Positions 1-8,403 of a DNA stretch of 64,000 nucleotides are shown here, one piece after another; positions within the stretch are counted from its first letter, which is position 1; each line of letters begins with the position of its first letter. The translations under genes were made by a program, and so were the position numbers. A model generated the notes under the pieces. The model had not been told where the DNA came from, searched no databases, and saw only the letters and a program-made list of their open reading frames with translations. The stretch is from an uncultured Alistipes sp. (GTDB lineage: Bacteria > Bacteroidota > Bacteroidia > Bacteroidales > Rikenellaceae), in assembly GCA_904502285.1 (NCBI GenBank), contig CAJGEC010000006.1, forward strand, positions 26,139 to 90,138, read 5' to 3'.

Positions 1-1
1 T

Positions 2-112
2 GTTGCCGATATCTTGGGCGACGACATCAAGGCTAACCCACAGGTCGATTACGACAGCCGTCCTGAGGGTGATGATGTAGGCTTCTCAGCTTCGCAGTTG
101 GACCTATTCTAA
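2..112 (+). CDS. C-terminal end of an unidentified protein
   Basis: The reading frame that starts at base 2 runs without a stop to TAA at 110-112, giving the last 36 residues of a protein whose body lies outside the window. The tail is acidic and ends in QLDLF directly before the stop. QLDLF fits the QL(S/D)LF consensus of proteins that bind the DNA-polymerase sliding clamp, so a DNA replication or repair protein is possible; that is inference from five residues. It lies 16 nt upstream of the shikimate kinase start and is probably transcribed with it. I do not recognise the family from this fragment. Confidence 0.55.
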   Translation, partial: VADILGDDIKANPQVDYDSRPEGDDVGFSASQLDLF

Positions 113-128
113 AGTGGGGGGGAGTGGT

Positions 129-647
129 ATGATTCTCTTCTTGGTGGGATATGCAGGCTCTGGTAAGAGTTCGTTGGGCAAGCGCCTTCAGCGAGCCCTC
201 GGTCTCCGTTTGGTCGATACCGACAAACTCGTTGAGCGCAGCGAGGGTGCTACGGTGGCCGATATCTTCTACTACCAGGGTGAGGAGTACTTCCGTTGTG
301 CCGAGCGTGATGTTATAGAGGCTCTTGTTGCCGATGGCTTCGAGGGTATCGTTGCCACGGGCGGAGGGCTTGCCGTGTGGCGCGACAATATGGAGCGAAT
401 GAATAGGGTGGGTACGACGATATACCTTAGGCGTAGCCCCGAACAGATTCTTTCGCGCCTGACGGAGTATGGCCGAAATAAGAGACCTATGTTTCGTGGT
501 AAGAGCGACGAGGAACTCTTGGCCTTTATGCACGAGCAACTCACTCTGCGTGAGCCCTTCTATGAGCGTGCCGAGTTGGTCATCGACTGCAATAGGATTA
601 GCGACGAGGAGGTTGTGGAGAGGATTATAGAGTATATTAAGGCGTAA
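129..647 (+). CDS. aroK: Shikimate kinase
   Basis: It phosphorylates shikimate at the 3-hydroxyl with ATP in the cytosolic chorismate (aromatic amino acid) pathway. The 172-residue product has the usual length. The Walker A motif GYAGSGKSS lies near the N-terminus, followed by DTD, which contacts Mg and shikimate, and by ATGGGLAVW, the substrate-binding Gly-rich loop. I chose ATG at 129, which gives MILFLVGY; a GTG at 114 would add only five residues and leave the G-rich stretch before 129 without a role as a ribosome-binding site. The gene is followed by murI after 9 nt on the same strand, so the two are likely co-transcribed. Confidence 0.95.
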   Translation: MILFLVGYAGSGKSSLGKRLQRALGLRLVDTDKLVERSEGATVADIFYYQGEEYFRCAERDVIEALVADGFEGIVATGGGLAVWRDNMERMNRVGTTIYLRRSPEQILSRLTEYGRNKRPMFRGKSDEELLAFMHEQLTLREPFYERAELVIDCNRISDEEVVERIIEYIKA

Positions 648-656
648 GCGTAGAGT

Positions 657-1439
657 ATGGATAATAGGGCTATAGGAGTCTACGATTCGGGCTTTGGAGG
701 GTTGTCGGTGTGGCAGGAGTTGTGCCGACGCTTGCCCAACGAGTCGTTGTTGTATCTTGGCGATGGCAAGAATTGCCCCTATGGAGGTCGTAGTAAGCAG
801 GAGATTACTGCATTTGCCTTTGATGCTGTTGAACGCCTTGTAAGAGAGGGTGTTAAGATGGTTGTTGTGGGGTGTAATACCGCCACTACGGCTGCTGTTT
901 CGGCCCTCAGGGAGCGTTGGAGCGATATCCCCATCGTGGGCCTTGAGCCTGCGGTGAAGCCAGCCTGTCTGACTACACGTAGTCGCCGTATTGCAGTGCT
1001 TGCCACGGAGCATAGCCTGCGTAGCGATATGTTCTTGGATACGGCACGACGCTATGCCTCGGATGTCGAGGTCGTGAAGGTCGTGGGCGAGGGCTTTGTG
1101 GAGATTGTCGAGCGAGGCTTGGAGGATAGCCCAGAGGGAAGAGAGGCTGTGCGTAAAGTCATTGAGCCACTGCTCGGTACGGGGGTCGATAGGCTGGTGC
1201 TTGGCTGCACACATTACCCCTTCTTGCGCCACCATATCGAGGCCTTGGTTGAGGGGTACGGCATCGAGGTTGTAGACTCTGGCGAGGCTGTAGCGCGACG
1301 TGTCGAGTGGCTTTTGGAGCGCTACGATATCGCTGCTGCGAAGGATAATAAGCCTACCTATCGTTTCCTCACGTTTGCCGATGAGGAGTACCGCCAGCGA
1401 CTTGAGGAGCGTGCTATGGCTATTAAGTCGCGACTTTAG
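657..1439 (+). CDS. murI: Glutamate racemase
   Basis: It converts L- to D-glutamate for peptidoglycan stem peptides in the cytosol. The product has 260 residues, normal for the family. The two catalytic cysteines are visible: Cys73 in VGCNTATTAA and Cys184 in LGCTHYPFL. The N-terminal YDSGFGGLSV motif carries the conserved Asp and Ser. It lies in a same-strand run between aroK (9 nt upstream) and ftsK (72 nt downstream), a plausible envelope and division gene cluster. Nothing unusual is seen. Confidence 0.96.
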   Translation: MDNRAIGVYDSGFGGLSVWQELCRRLPNESLLYLGDGKNCPYGGRSKQEITAFAFDAVERLVREGVKMVVVGCNTATTAAVSALRERWSDIPIVGLEPAVKPACLTTRSRRIAVLATEHSLRSDMFLDTARRYASDVEVVKVVGEGFVEIVERGLEDSPEGREAVRKVIEPLLGTGVDRLVLGCTHYPFLRHHIEALVEGYGIEVVDSGEAVARRVEWLLERYDIAAAKDNKPTYRFLTFADEEYRQRLEERAMAIKSRL

Positions 1440-1511
1440 GTCGATGTGATAGAAGATATGTTGAGCGAGGCTCAAATTATATAGTGTGAAATTGAATAAT
1501 CGTTTCTTGTA

Positions 1512-4088
1512 ATGGCAACACAGAAAAAGAGTAAGGGCAGTGCCAAGAGTGGCTCGGTCTCTACACGTGATAATATACGCCTTGTTACGGGCTTTATATT
1601 GATGCTTATCGGAGCATTTCTCTTCTGCTCGATACTCTCCTACCTCTTCTATTGGAAGGAGGATATGAGTGCTTTGGCGTCGTTGGGTCATCCAGTCAAT
1701 ACGCTGGAGTTTAATAATATATGTGGCAAGTGGGGAGCAAAGGTTGCTAACGCTATCGTGGGAGGTGGCTTCGGCCTCTTCGCCGTGATTATACCGATGA
1801 TTTTTGCCGTTGTTGGCTGGCGACTATTCCGCTATAAGCCCTTGCGCCTACACCGCTTCTTGCTCATCTTTGGCCTTGTGTTGGTGCTTGGCTCACTCAC
1901 GTTGGGCTTCATCTTTGGCACGGCGTGGAACCTCTTTGGCACGGGCCTCGGAGGTGCCTACGGTATCGCCTTGGATGAGGCACTCTCGGGCGTTATCGGT
2001 GGCATCGGCACACTCTTGGTCATCATCGCCTCGTGGATTCTCACAGGCTTGCTCATCAACCGCAACTTCTTGCAGGTGGTGGACCAGCGCAGTGTTCAGG
2101 TGGCTACGGCTACACGCAAGGCTATCGTTGCCTTGAAGCGTAGGGGTGAGAGTGGCGAGGAGAGTGAGACCGAGGAGGTTGAGACCGAGGAGACTGAAGA
2201 GATTGACGAGGATGATATCCTCGAAGAGATTGATAAGGAGGAGACACCCGAAGAGGAACCTATCGAGGAGAGCGAGGAGGAGGTAAAACCAGAGGAGGTT
2301 GAGCCAGAGCCTGAGGAGGAGCCTCTATTTATCGTAACCCCTTGCGAGGAGGATGAACTCGACACTAAGGAGCAGAAGGATGATGCCGAGACGGTTGTAG
2401 ATGAGGAACCTATGGATATCGACAAGATCCTTGGTGTAGACCCCAAGGAGGAGACCCCAGTTGTTGATACAGAGGAGGATAGCGAGGTTAATGATGATAA
2501 TATCGTGATTACGGTTACGCATAAGAAACCTCAGACGGTTGATGAGAGCGAGATTGTTAGCGACCTCTACGACCCTACGCTCGATATCGCCCACTACACC
2601 GCTCCTACGCCACAGTTGCTCGTCGATTACAAGGAGGCCAACGGAGTGGATGAGGCTGAGATCTTCCAAAATAAGGAGCGCATCCGCGAGACCTTGTTGC
2701 ACTTCCATATTCCGATTATCAGTATGACTGCCACGGTAGGTCCTACTGTCACCCTCTATGAGATTGTTCAGGAGCCAGGCGTGAAGATTTCACGTATTCA
2801 GGGTCTTGAGGATGACCTCGCTCAGCATCTTAAGGCCGAGAGTGTGCGTATCATCGCCCCAATCCCAGGTAAGGGTACCGTAGGTATCGAGGTGCCTAAC
2901 CAGACCAAGCAGACGGTATCTATGCGCTCGGCAATATGTTCGCCAGAGTTCCAGAACTCTAAGGCTGAGTTGCCCGTAGTTATAGGTCGCACGATTCAGA
3001 ATCAGAACTTCACCTTCGACTTGGCTAAGTTGCCACACTTGCTCGTGGCGGGTGCTACGGGTCAGGGTAAGTCCGTGGGACTGAACGCCATCATATCGTC
3101 GTTGCTCTACCGCAAGCACCCTTCGGAGTTGAAGTTTGTGCTTATCGACCCTAAGATGGTGGAGTTCTCGCTCTATAGCCGCTTAGAGAAACACTTCTTG
3201 GCTAAGATGGAGTCTGAGGATGAGACTATCGTCACCGACTCTAAGAAGGCTGTATATACGCTCAATGCCCTCTGTACGGAGATGTCCAACCGCTTGGAGT
3301 TGTGTAAGAATGCGCAGGCAAAGAATATCGTCGAGTATAACGACAAGTTCACCAAGCGCCAACTAAATCCAGAGAAGGGCCACCGTTTCTTGCCATATAT
3401 CGTGGTCATTATCGACGAGTTCGCCGATTTGATTATGACGGCTAAGGAGGTTGAGTACCCCGTTATGCGTCTTGCACAGAAGGCTCGTGCCGTAGGTATT
3501 CACCTTATCGTGGCTACTCAGCGACCCGATGTCAAGGTTATCACGGGTGGTATCAAGGCCAACTTCCCTGCACGTATCGCCTTCCGTGTGATGTCTATGA
3601 CGGACTCTCGCACGATTATCGATATGCCTGGTGCTAACCAACTTATCGGCCGAGGCGATATGCTCTTCCGCACGGGAGGTGAGCCTGTGCGTATCCAGTG
3701 CGCCTTTATCGATACGCCTGAGGTGGAGCGCGTCGTAGAACATATCGGCAACCAGCAGGGCTACCCTTCGGCATATAACCTTCCTGACTACACCCCTGAG
3801 GCTGGCGCAGATGCTGCCGTAGGCTTTGGTAGCGAGGAGAGTGGCGCGGCTCAGAAGTACGACCCTAAGTTTGCCGAGATTGCCCGTGCAGCGGTTAGTT
3901 CGGGAGTTATCTCTACCTCGATGATTCAGCGTAGTTTCGAGGTGGGCTTCAACCGCGCGGGCCGTATTATGACCCAACTTGAGCGCGCAGGTATCGTAGG
4001 CCCACAGGTGGGTGCTAAGCCTCGCGAGATTAAGTTCTATGACCTGCCTTCGTTGGAGGCTAAACTCCAGGATTTGGGTGTGTCATAG
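1512..4088 (+). CDS. ftsK: DNA translocase FtsK
   Basis: It is a septum-anchored hexameric motor that pumps chromosomal DNA during division and activates dimer resolution. The 858-residue protein has an N-terminal membrane part with about four hydrophobic helices (residues 25-190), then a very Glu/Asp-rich linker (about 205-360), then the alpha/beta motor with Walker A GATGQGKS near residue 515 and Walker B IIDEFAD near 634. The C-terminal winged-helix gamma domain that reads polar DNA sequences follows from about residue 785. The strongly acidic linker is typical of Bacteroidetes FtsK. A lolA-like gene follows after 25 nt, the ftsK-lolA order seen in many bacteria. Confidence 0.97.
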   Translation: MATQKKSKGSAKSGSVSTRDNIRLVTGFILMLIGAFLFCSILSYLFYWKEDMSALASLGHPVNTLEFNNICGKWGAKVANAIVGGGFGLFAVIIPMIFAVVGWRLFRYKPLRLHRFLLIFGLVLVLGSLTLGFIFGTAWNLFGTGLGGAYGIALDEALSGVIGGIGTLLVIIASWILTGLLINRNFLQVVDQRSVQVATATRKAIVALKRRGESGEESETEEVETEETEEIDEDDILEEIDKEETPEEEPIEESEEEVKPEEVEPEPEEEPLFIVTPCEEDELDTKEQKDDAETVVDEEPMDIDKILGVDPKEETPVVDTEEDSEVNDDNIVITVTHKKPQTVDESEIVSDLYDPTLDIAHYTAPTPQLLVDYKEANGVDEAEIFQNKERIRETLLHFHIPIISMTATVGPTVTLYEIVQEPGVKISRIQGLEDDLAQHLKAESVRIIAPIPGKGTVGIEVPNQTKQTVSMRSAICSPEFQNSKAELPVVIGRTIQNQNFTFDLAKLPHLLVAGATGQGKSVGLNAIISSLLYRKHPSELKFVLIDPKMVEFSLYSRLEKHFLAKMESEDETIVTDSKKAVYTLNALCTEMSNRLELCKNAQAKNIVEYNDKFTKRQLNPEKGHRFLPYIVVIIDEFADLIMTAKEVEYPVMRLAQKARAVGIHLIVATQRPDVKVITGGIKANFPARIAFRVMSMTDSRTIIDMPGANQLIGRGDMLFRTGGEPVRIQCAFIDTPEVERVVEHIGNQQGYPSAYNLPDYTPEAGADAAVGFGSEESGAAQKYDPKFAEIARAAVSSGVISTSMIQRSFEVGFNRAGRIMTQLERAGIVGPQVGAKPREIKFYDLPSLEAKLQDLGVS

Positions 4089-4113
4089 TGTTGTAAACAA
4101 ATAAGTTACGATT

Positions 4114-4713
4114 ATGAAACGATTTATAATATTATTCGTGGTCCTCTGCCTTCCGTTGGCTCTATTTGCTCAGCAGGAAGGTGATGCGTGGCTCAAGGAT
4201 TTGGACACTACACTTGGTAGTAGGTTCGCTATGGAGGTCGAGGTTAATGTGGCTGATGAGCCCATCATGGGCTACTTTATGGTCGATGGCGATGGCTACT
4301 ACATATCGCTCGGCATTATGGAGGTATATAGCGACGGCAAGGTGCGCTACGAGATAAACAACGAGCGCAAGGAGGTTACTGAGGATAGGGTGGACCTCAC
4401 CTCTTGTGACCTGCTCACTAACCCCACCCGTGCCTTCGACTTTTTGGGTGATGAGTTCTCGTCAGAGGTGCTCTCATCCTCTGCCACCGAGGCCGTCGTA
4501 AGGCTTATCCCATCGAGCGAGGAGTTGGGTATCTCGGCCATAGAGATTCACTTGGTACGCAAAGGTGCGGCTGTCGAGCCTAAGAGCGTGGTCTACGACT
4601 ACGACGGCGAGAGTGTGGTTATCACCACGTTGCTCCTTGATTGTGGCGACAGAAAGTTGCCTAAGTGGGATAAGAACGCCTACCGTGCCTACGATATAGT
4701 GTCGTTCTTGTAA
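4114..4713 (+). CDS. LolA-like periplasmic lipoprotein carrier
   Basis: The 199-residue product begins with a signal peptide (MKRFIILFVVLCLPLALFAQ, cleaved after AQ) and continues as a beta-strand-rich domain, fitting the LolA half-barrel fold that carries lipoproteins across the periplasm. Sequence evidence for the family is moderate: repeated short strands, the YxI(N)NERKEVT segment and the overall length fit. The position directly after ftsK supports the call, because lolA follows ftsK in many Gram-negative bacteria. It is 25 nt after ftsK and 32 nt before the next lipoprotein gene. It could be a LolA-fold protein with a different cargo. Confidence 0.75.
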   Translation: MKRFIILFVVLCLPLALFAQQEGDAWLKDLDTTLGSRFAMEVEVNVADEPIMGYFMVDGDGYYISLGIMEVYSDGKVRYEINNERKEVTEDRVDLTSCDLLTNPTRAFDFLGDEFSSEVLSSSATEAVVRLIPSSEELGISAIEIHLVRKGAAVEPKSVVYDYDGESVVITTLLLDCGDRKLPKWDKNAYRAYDIVSFL

Positions 4714-4745
4714 TATGTTGATTATTAACAAAAAAACAGATAGAG

Positions 4746-5456
4746 ATGAAGAAAATTTTGTTTGCATTGGTTGTATTGTGTGGCCTTGTGGCTTGCGAGA
4801 AGAAGTGGATGGAGCCAGTACCTGATAGTTCGTTTACCGAGAGTTTCGAGAAGACTATTAGTGGCGACTATAGTTACGGCTATGTGGGCGATGACCTACG
4901 ATTCGAGTACTTCTATAACGATGAGTTCGACTACTGGGGAGGCTTTGCGCAGTCGAAGATGTATGATACCGATTTGGCTAATGGTCTCTTCGAGAATCAG
5001 TATAGCCTCTATAATAACAAGGCTAAGTCGGGTGATAACTTCTTGCTCTACTACTACGACAGCTATAGCGATCCTTGCGATATAGTCTTTAAGCGCGAGG
5101 GCATACGCCTACAGAGCCTCTACCTTAACCTTACCACCTACACCTACGCCTCTATTACCAACGAGGATATTAATAGTTTTGCCCGTGTTTTTGGCGATGG
5201 CGACTACCTCAAGGTGGTCTTCACGCCGCTGTTGGATGTCGAGACCGTGGTTGCGGATAAGGCTGTAGAGTGCTATGTCGTTGATTATAGGGATGGTAAG
5301 CGTAAGGCAGATATCGATTGGACTAAGTATGACCTACTCTTCGATGCAGAGTATTATGGTGTTCGTGTAACAATCGAGACTACGGATGTGGGCGATTATG
5401 GCGCAAACACTCCACTCTATATCGCTATGGATGACCTCTTCTACACCGTGGAGTAG
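4746..5456 (+). CDS. DUF4465-type lipoprotein
   Basis: The protein has 236 residues. The N-terminus MKKILFALVVLCGLVACEKK is a lipoprotein signal with lipobox LVAC, so the mature protein should be lipid-anchored at Cys17. The segment WGGFAQSKMYDT, followed by NQYSLYN and a cluster of Tyr, matches the hallmark of DUF4465, a family of surface or secreted Bacteroidetes proteins with a predicted carbohydrate-binding-like beta-sandwich. The function of the family is not established. It is the last gene of its same-strand run: a strong hairpin terminator lies 24 nt after its stop. Confidence 0.75.
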   Translation: MKKILFALVVLCGLVACEKKWMEPVPDSSFTESFEKTISGDYSYGYVGDDLRFEYFYNDEFDYWGGFAQSKMYDTDLANGLFENQYSLYNNKAKSGDNFLLYYYDSYSDPCDIVFKREGIRLQSLYLNLTTYTYASITNEDINSFARVFGDGDYLKVVFTPLLDVETVVADKAVECYVVDYRDGKRKADIDWTKYDLLFDAEYYGVRVTIETTDVGDYGANTPLYIAMDDLFYTVE

Positions 5457-5480
5457 TTCTTCGGTGTGCTGCAGAATCTT

Positions 5481-5517
5481 GACTGCTCAATCCTTCGGGG
5501 TTGAGCAGTCTCTGTTT
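5481..5517 (+). terminator. Rho-independent terminator after the DUF4465 lipoprotein gene
   Basis: A perfect 10-bp inverted repeat (GACTGCTCAA, 5481-5490, with its complement at 5501-5510) is extended inward by TCC/GGG around a TTCG tetraloop, giving a 13-bp stem, followed by TCTGTTTT. Confidence 0.92.
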
Positions 5518-5564
5518 TAGTGAAATGAGTTGGCTAAGTGGAGTAACTTTTCGCTATGCTTTTT

Positions 5565-5596
5565 TTTGTCCTTTTCGCAAATATTTATTATCTTTG
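5565..5596 (+). promoter_or_regulatory. Bacteroidetes-type promoter
   Basis: A -33 element TTTG (5565-5568, inside a T-run) is separated by 20 nt from a -7 element TATCTTTG (5589-5596). This matches the established Bacteroidetes housekeeping promoter TTTG-N19/20-TAnnTTTG. The start codon of the acidic protein gene at 5629 lies 33 nt downstream of the -7 element. It follows the terminator at 5481, so a new transcription unit begins here. Confidence 0.8.
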
Positions 5597-5628
5597 AGAC
5601 GTTGTATATATATTAAAAACTAACGCTA

Positions 5629-6648
5629 ATGGAATCAACAAAGATAGAGCAGAGATTGCAACGTATTTCGTCGATAGTGAAGGGGTGGAGTAGTGGCAAT
5701 ATCCCACGTATCGAGCGTGATATGGTGCTTGAGGAGTTGCGTCACCTCTACGATGCAGTATTGGATTACAATGCCGAGACCCCAGAGGTCGAGGAGCGCC
5801 CAGAGCCACATGTTGTTGCTGTGGTGGAGAGCGCCGAGGATAACTTCGACAAGGGCATCGAGAGTAGCACCAACGATATCGTAGATGACTTCGATGATGC
5901 CTTGGATATCGATGCCTTGCTTGGCATTGGTCTTTCGGAGTCGGAGACCTCAGAGGATGAGATTTCCCAGGAGGAGACCATCGAGGAGCAACTCGTGGTT
6001 GAAGAGTCGAAGGAGGTCGTCGAGGAGGTCGTCGAGCGCGTTGTTGAGGAAGTAAAGGAGGAGATAAAGGTTGAGCCAGAGGTTAAACCAAACGAGGAGC
6101 CTAAGGCCGAGCCTATAGTTGAGCCAAAGGAGGAGAGAGTCATTAGCGGTCTCTTCGATTTGGAGGATATCCCCGTAAAGGCGAAGAGTGGTCGCAGGAT
6201 GATTTCGCTCTATGGCGACGGTGTGCCACGCGAGATAAACCCAAAGCCACAGACCCCAGAGCCAGAGCCTACTCCAGCACCTAAGCCAGAGCCTATCGTG
6301 ACAGAAGCACCAAAGGAGCAACAGGAGGTGGAGCAGCCCAAGCGTATTGGCGATATCTTGGGAAGCAAGACTACGTTAGCCGACCAGATGATTAAGGATG
6401 ATGCCCCCACAACACCATTCAACCGTATTACCGACATTCGCAAGGCGATGGGCCTAAACGATAGATTCCTTATGATTCGCGACCTCTTCGCTGGCGATGC
6501 CGAGCGTTTCGAGGCAACGATAGATACCATCAACGAGTTTGATGATTTGGACGAGTGTATGATATACATAGTCGAGAACTTCAAATGGAATCCCGATTCG
6601 GAGGGAGCAAAGCTCCTTGTCTCACTCATCGAGCGTAAGTTGGCATAA
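5629..6648 (+). CDS. Conserved acidic-linker protein of unknown function
   Basis: The 339-residue cytosolic protein has no signal or membrane segment. An N-terminal helical part (about 1-45) has a predicted coiled-coil character. A long low-complexity linker (about 50-250) is dominated by Glu, Val, Pro and Lys, with repeated KPEP and EEV-type units. The C-terminal globular part (about 255-339) carries FNRITDIRKAMGLNDRFLMI and DLFAGD. I recall this C-terminal type, with a conserved LNDRFLxxxDLFxGD stretch, from Bacteroidales hypothetical proteins but know no function for it. It is the first gene after a clear promoter and lies 32 nt before rsmI. The architecture suggests a scaffold or tethering protein; that is inference. 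Confidence 0.8.
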   Translation: MESTKIEQRLQRISSIVKGWSSGNIPRIERDMVLEELRHLYDAVLDYNAETPEVEERPEPHVVAVVESAEDNFDKGIESSTNDIVDDFDDALDIDALLGIGLSESETSEDEISQEETIEEQLVVEESKEVVEEVVERVVEEVKEEIKVEPEVKPNEEPKAEPIVEPKEERVISGLFDLEDIPVKAKSGRRMISLYGDGVPREINPKPQTPEPEPTPAPKPEPIVTEAPKEQQEVEQPKRIGDILGSKTTLADQMIKDDAPTTPFNRITDIRKAMGLNDRFLMIRDLFAGDAERFEATIDTINEFDDLDECMIYIVENFKWNPDSEGAKLLVSLIERKLA

Positions 6649-6680
6649 CTATCTATATACCATTAGCATACGACAGATTT

Positions 6681-7391
6681 ATGGCAAAACTTTATATCGT
6701 TCCAACCCCTATCGGCAACCTTGAGGATATCACCCTCAGGGCTATAAACGTACTCAAAGAGGTTGATTTCATCCTCGCTGAGGATACACGTACCACGTCG
6801 CATCTTCTCCGCCATTTAGGTATTGAGAAGCCTATGCACTCCCACCATAAGTTCAACGAACACGCCACCGTGGGCCGTGTCGCTGAGAGCATTGCTCAGG
6901 GCCGAGATGTGGCTCTGGTGTCGGATGCTGGCACTCCTGGCATCTCCGACCCTGGCTTCTTGCTTGTGCGCAAATGTGTGGAGGAGGGTATCGACATCGT
7001 CACCTTGCCAGGTGCTACAGCGCTCATTCCTGCCTTGGTGCAGAGTGGTTTCCCTTGCGACAGGTTCTGCTTCGAGGGCTTCTTGCCACAGAAGAAGGGC
7101 CGTATGAAGCGACTTCAGGAGTTAGCTACCGAGCCTCGTACGCTGATATTTTATGAGTCGCCTTACCGTGTTGTCAAGTGTCTCGAACAACTCGCCGAGA
7201 CCTTTGGTGCTGAGCGCCGTGTGGCAGTGGTGAGGGAGATAACCAAGAAGTTTGAGGAGACGGTGCGTGGTACCTTGACCGAGGCTATCGACCACTTCAA
7301 GAGCCACGAGCCTAAGGGAGAGTTCGTTATCGTTGTCGAGGGTTACGATGCTAAGCGCACTACCGCGACCGAAGAGGAGGACGAAGAGTAA
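6681..7391 (+). CDS. rsmI: 16S rRNA (cytidine-1402 2'-O)-methyltransferase
   Basis: It methylates the ribose of C1402 in the 16S rRNA decoding centre with SAM. The 236-residue product is of the tetrapyrrole-methylase fold. Signature segments are YIVPTPIGNLEDITLRA at the N-terminus, AEDTR, the Gly-rich SDAGTPGISDPG, and LPGATALIPALV. The C-terminal tail is acidic. It sits in a run with the acidic protein upstream and a glycosyltransferase 10 nt downstream. A second, more divergent member of the same family is found at 56747-57460. Confidence 0.95.
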   Translation: MAKLYIVPTPIGNLEDITLRAINVLKEVDFILAEDTRTTSHLLRHLGIEKPMHSHHKFNEHATVGRVAESIAQGRDVALVSDAGTPGISDPGFLLVRKCVEEGIDIVTLPGATALIPALVQSGFPCDRFCFEGFLPQKKGRMKRLQELATEPRTLIFYESPYRVVKCLEQLAETFGAERRVAVVREITKKFEETVRGTLTEAIDHFKSHEPKGEFVIVVEGYDAKRTTATEEEDEE

Positions 7392-7401
7392 ATAAGATAT
7401 T

Positions 7402-8403
7402 ATGGCAAGGCTCAGCGTAGTAATTCTCAATTGGAATGGCCGTCACCACTTGGAGCGATATCTGCCGAGTGTTGTGGAGCACACTTCGGGCGATGCCGAG
7501 GTTGTCGTTGCCGACAATGGCTCTACGGACGACTCGTTGGCGTGGCTCAGGCTCAACTACCCCCAGGTGCGTATCATCCGTCTCGACCGCAACTATGGCT
7601 TTGCCGAGGGCTATAACCGTGCCTTGGAGCAGATAGAGAGCGAATACACCCTCCTTCTAAACTCCGACGTGGAGGTTACTGCGGGGTGGTGGCAACCCTT
7701 GGTCGAGGTGTTGGATGCTAACCCAGATGTGGCGGTCGTAGCCCCCAAGATTCTTAGCGACAGGGAGCGCGATAAGTTCGAGTACGCAGGGGCTTCGGGT
7801 GGCTTTATTGACTACCTCGGTTACCCCTTCTGCCGAGGTCGTATCCTCTCGACGGTGGAGAGTGACCAGGGTCAATACGACGACTCACGCGATATCTTTT
7901 GGGCCTCGGGAGCGGCTATGTGTTGTCGCACGGATGTATTCTGCACCCTCGGCGGTTTCGATGGCGACTACTTCGCCCATATGGAGGAGATTGACCTTCA
8001 GTGGCGTATGCAGTTGGCGGGTTGGCGCATTGTTGTAGAGCCACGCTCTACGGTTTACCACCTTGGCGGTGGAACCTTGGCCCCCTCGCCCCACAAGATT
8101 TTCCTAAACCATCGCAACAATCTTGCGATGCTCTTCAAATGCTCTACACCGCTCCAGCGTGCTGTGGTCGCAGTGGTTAGACCCTGCACCGACTTTGTGG
8201 AGATGGTGGCATACCTCCTTACGCTCAAGCCCCGTAGTGCGTGGGCTGTGGCTAAGGCTTGGTGGGAGTTCCTCAAGTGGCACGGAGCGTTGGCCGACAA
8301 GCGCAAGGCGGTGATTCGCACTCATAAGGTGCAACACGTATATCGTTTCAGTATTATAGTTCGTTATCTTTGTGGCAAGCGCCACTTTAATAAAATGATG
8401 TGA
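7402..8403 (+). CDS. Family 2 glycosyltransferase
   Basis: The 333-residue product resembles rhamnosyl- and galactofuranosyl-type GT-A enzymes. It opens with VVILNWNGRHHLERYLPSV, has the nucleotide-binding VVADNGSTDDS and the metal-binding LLLNSDVEVT, and later EEIDLQWRMQLAGWRI, a conserved acceptor or base motif of this subgroup. No signal peptide is seen; the C-terminal part is hydrophobic and basic, consistent with membrane association. The stop TGA (8401-8403) shares its last base with the ATG of the next glycosyltransferase. The sugar and acceptor cannot be told from sequence; a cell-surface glycan is likely. Confidence 0.9.
   Translation: MARLSVVILNWNGRHHLERYLPSVVEHTSGDAEVVVADNGSTDDSLAWLRLNYPQVRIIRLDRNYGFAEGYNRALEQIESEYTLLLNSDVEVTAGWWQPLVEVLDANPDVAVVAPKILSDRERDKFEYAGASGGFIDYLGYPFCRGRILSTVESDQGQYDDSRDIFWASGAAMCCRTDVFCTLGGFDGDYFAHMEEIDLQWRMQLAGWRIVVEPRSTVYHLGGGTLAPSPHKIFLNHRNNLAMLFKCSTPLQRAVVAVVRPCTDFVEMVAYLLTLKPRSAWAVAKAWWEFLKWHGALADKRKAVIRTHKVQHVYRFSIIVRYLCGKRHFNKMM

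Noticed and set aside
33..1691. Very long open frame on the minus strand opposite aroK, murI and ftsK
   Set aside because: It is antisense to three clear genes, has no recognisable domain, and follows from their codon bias.
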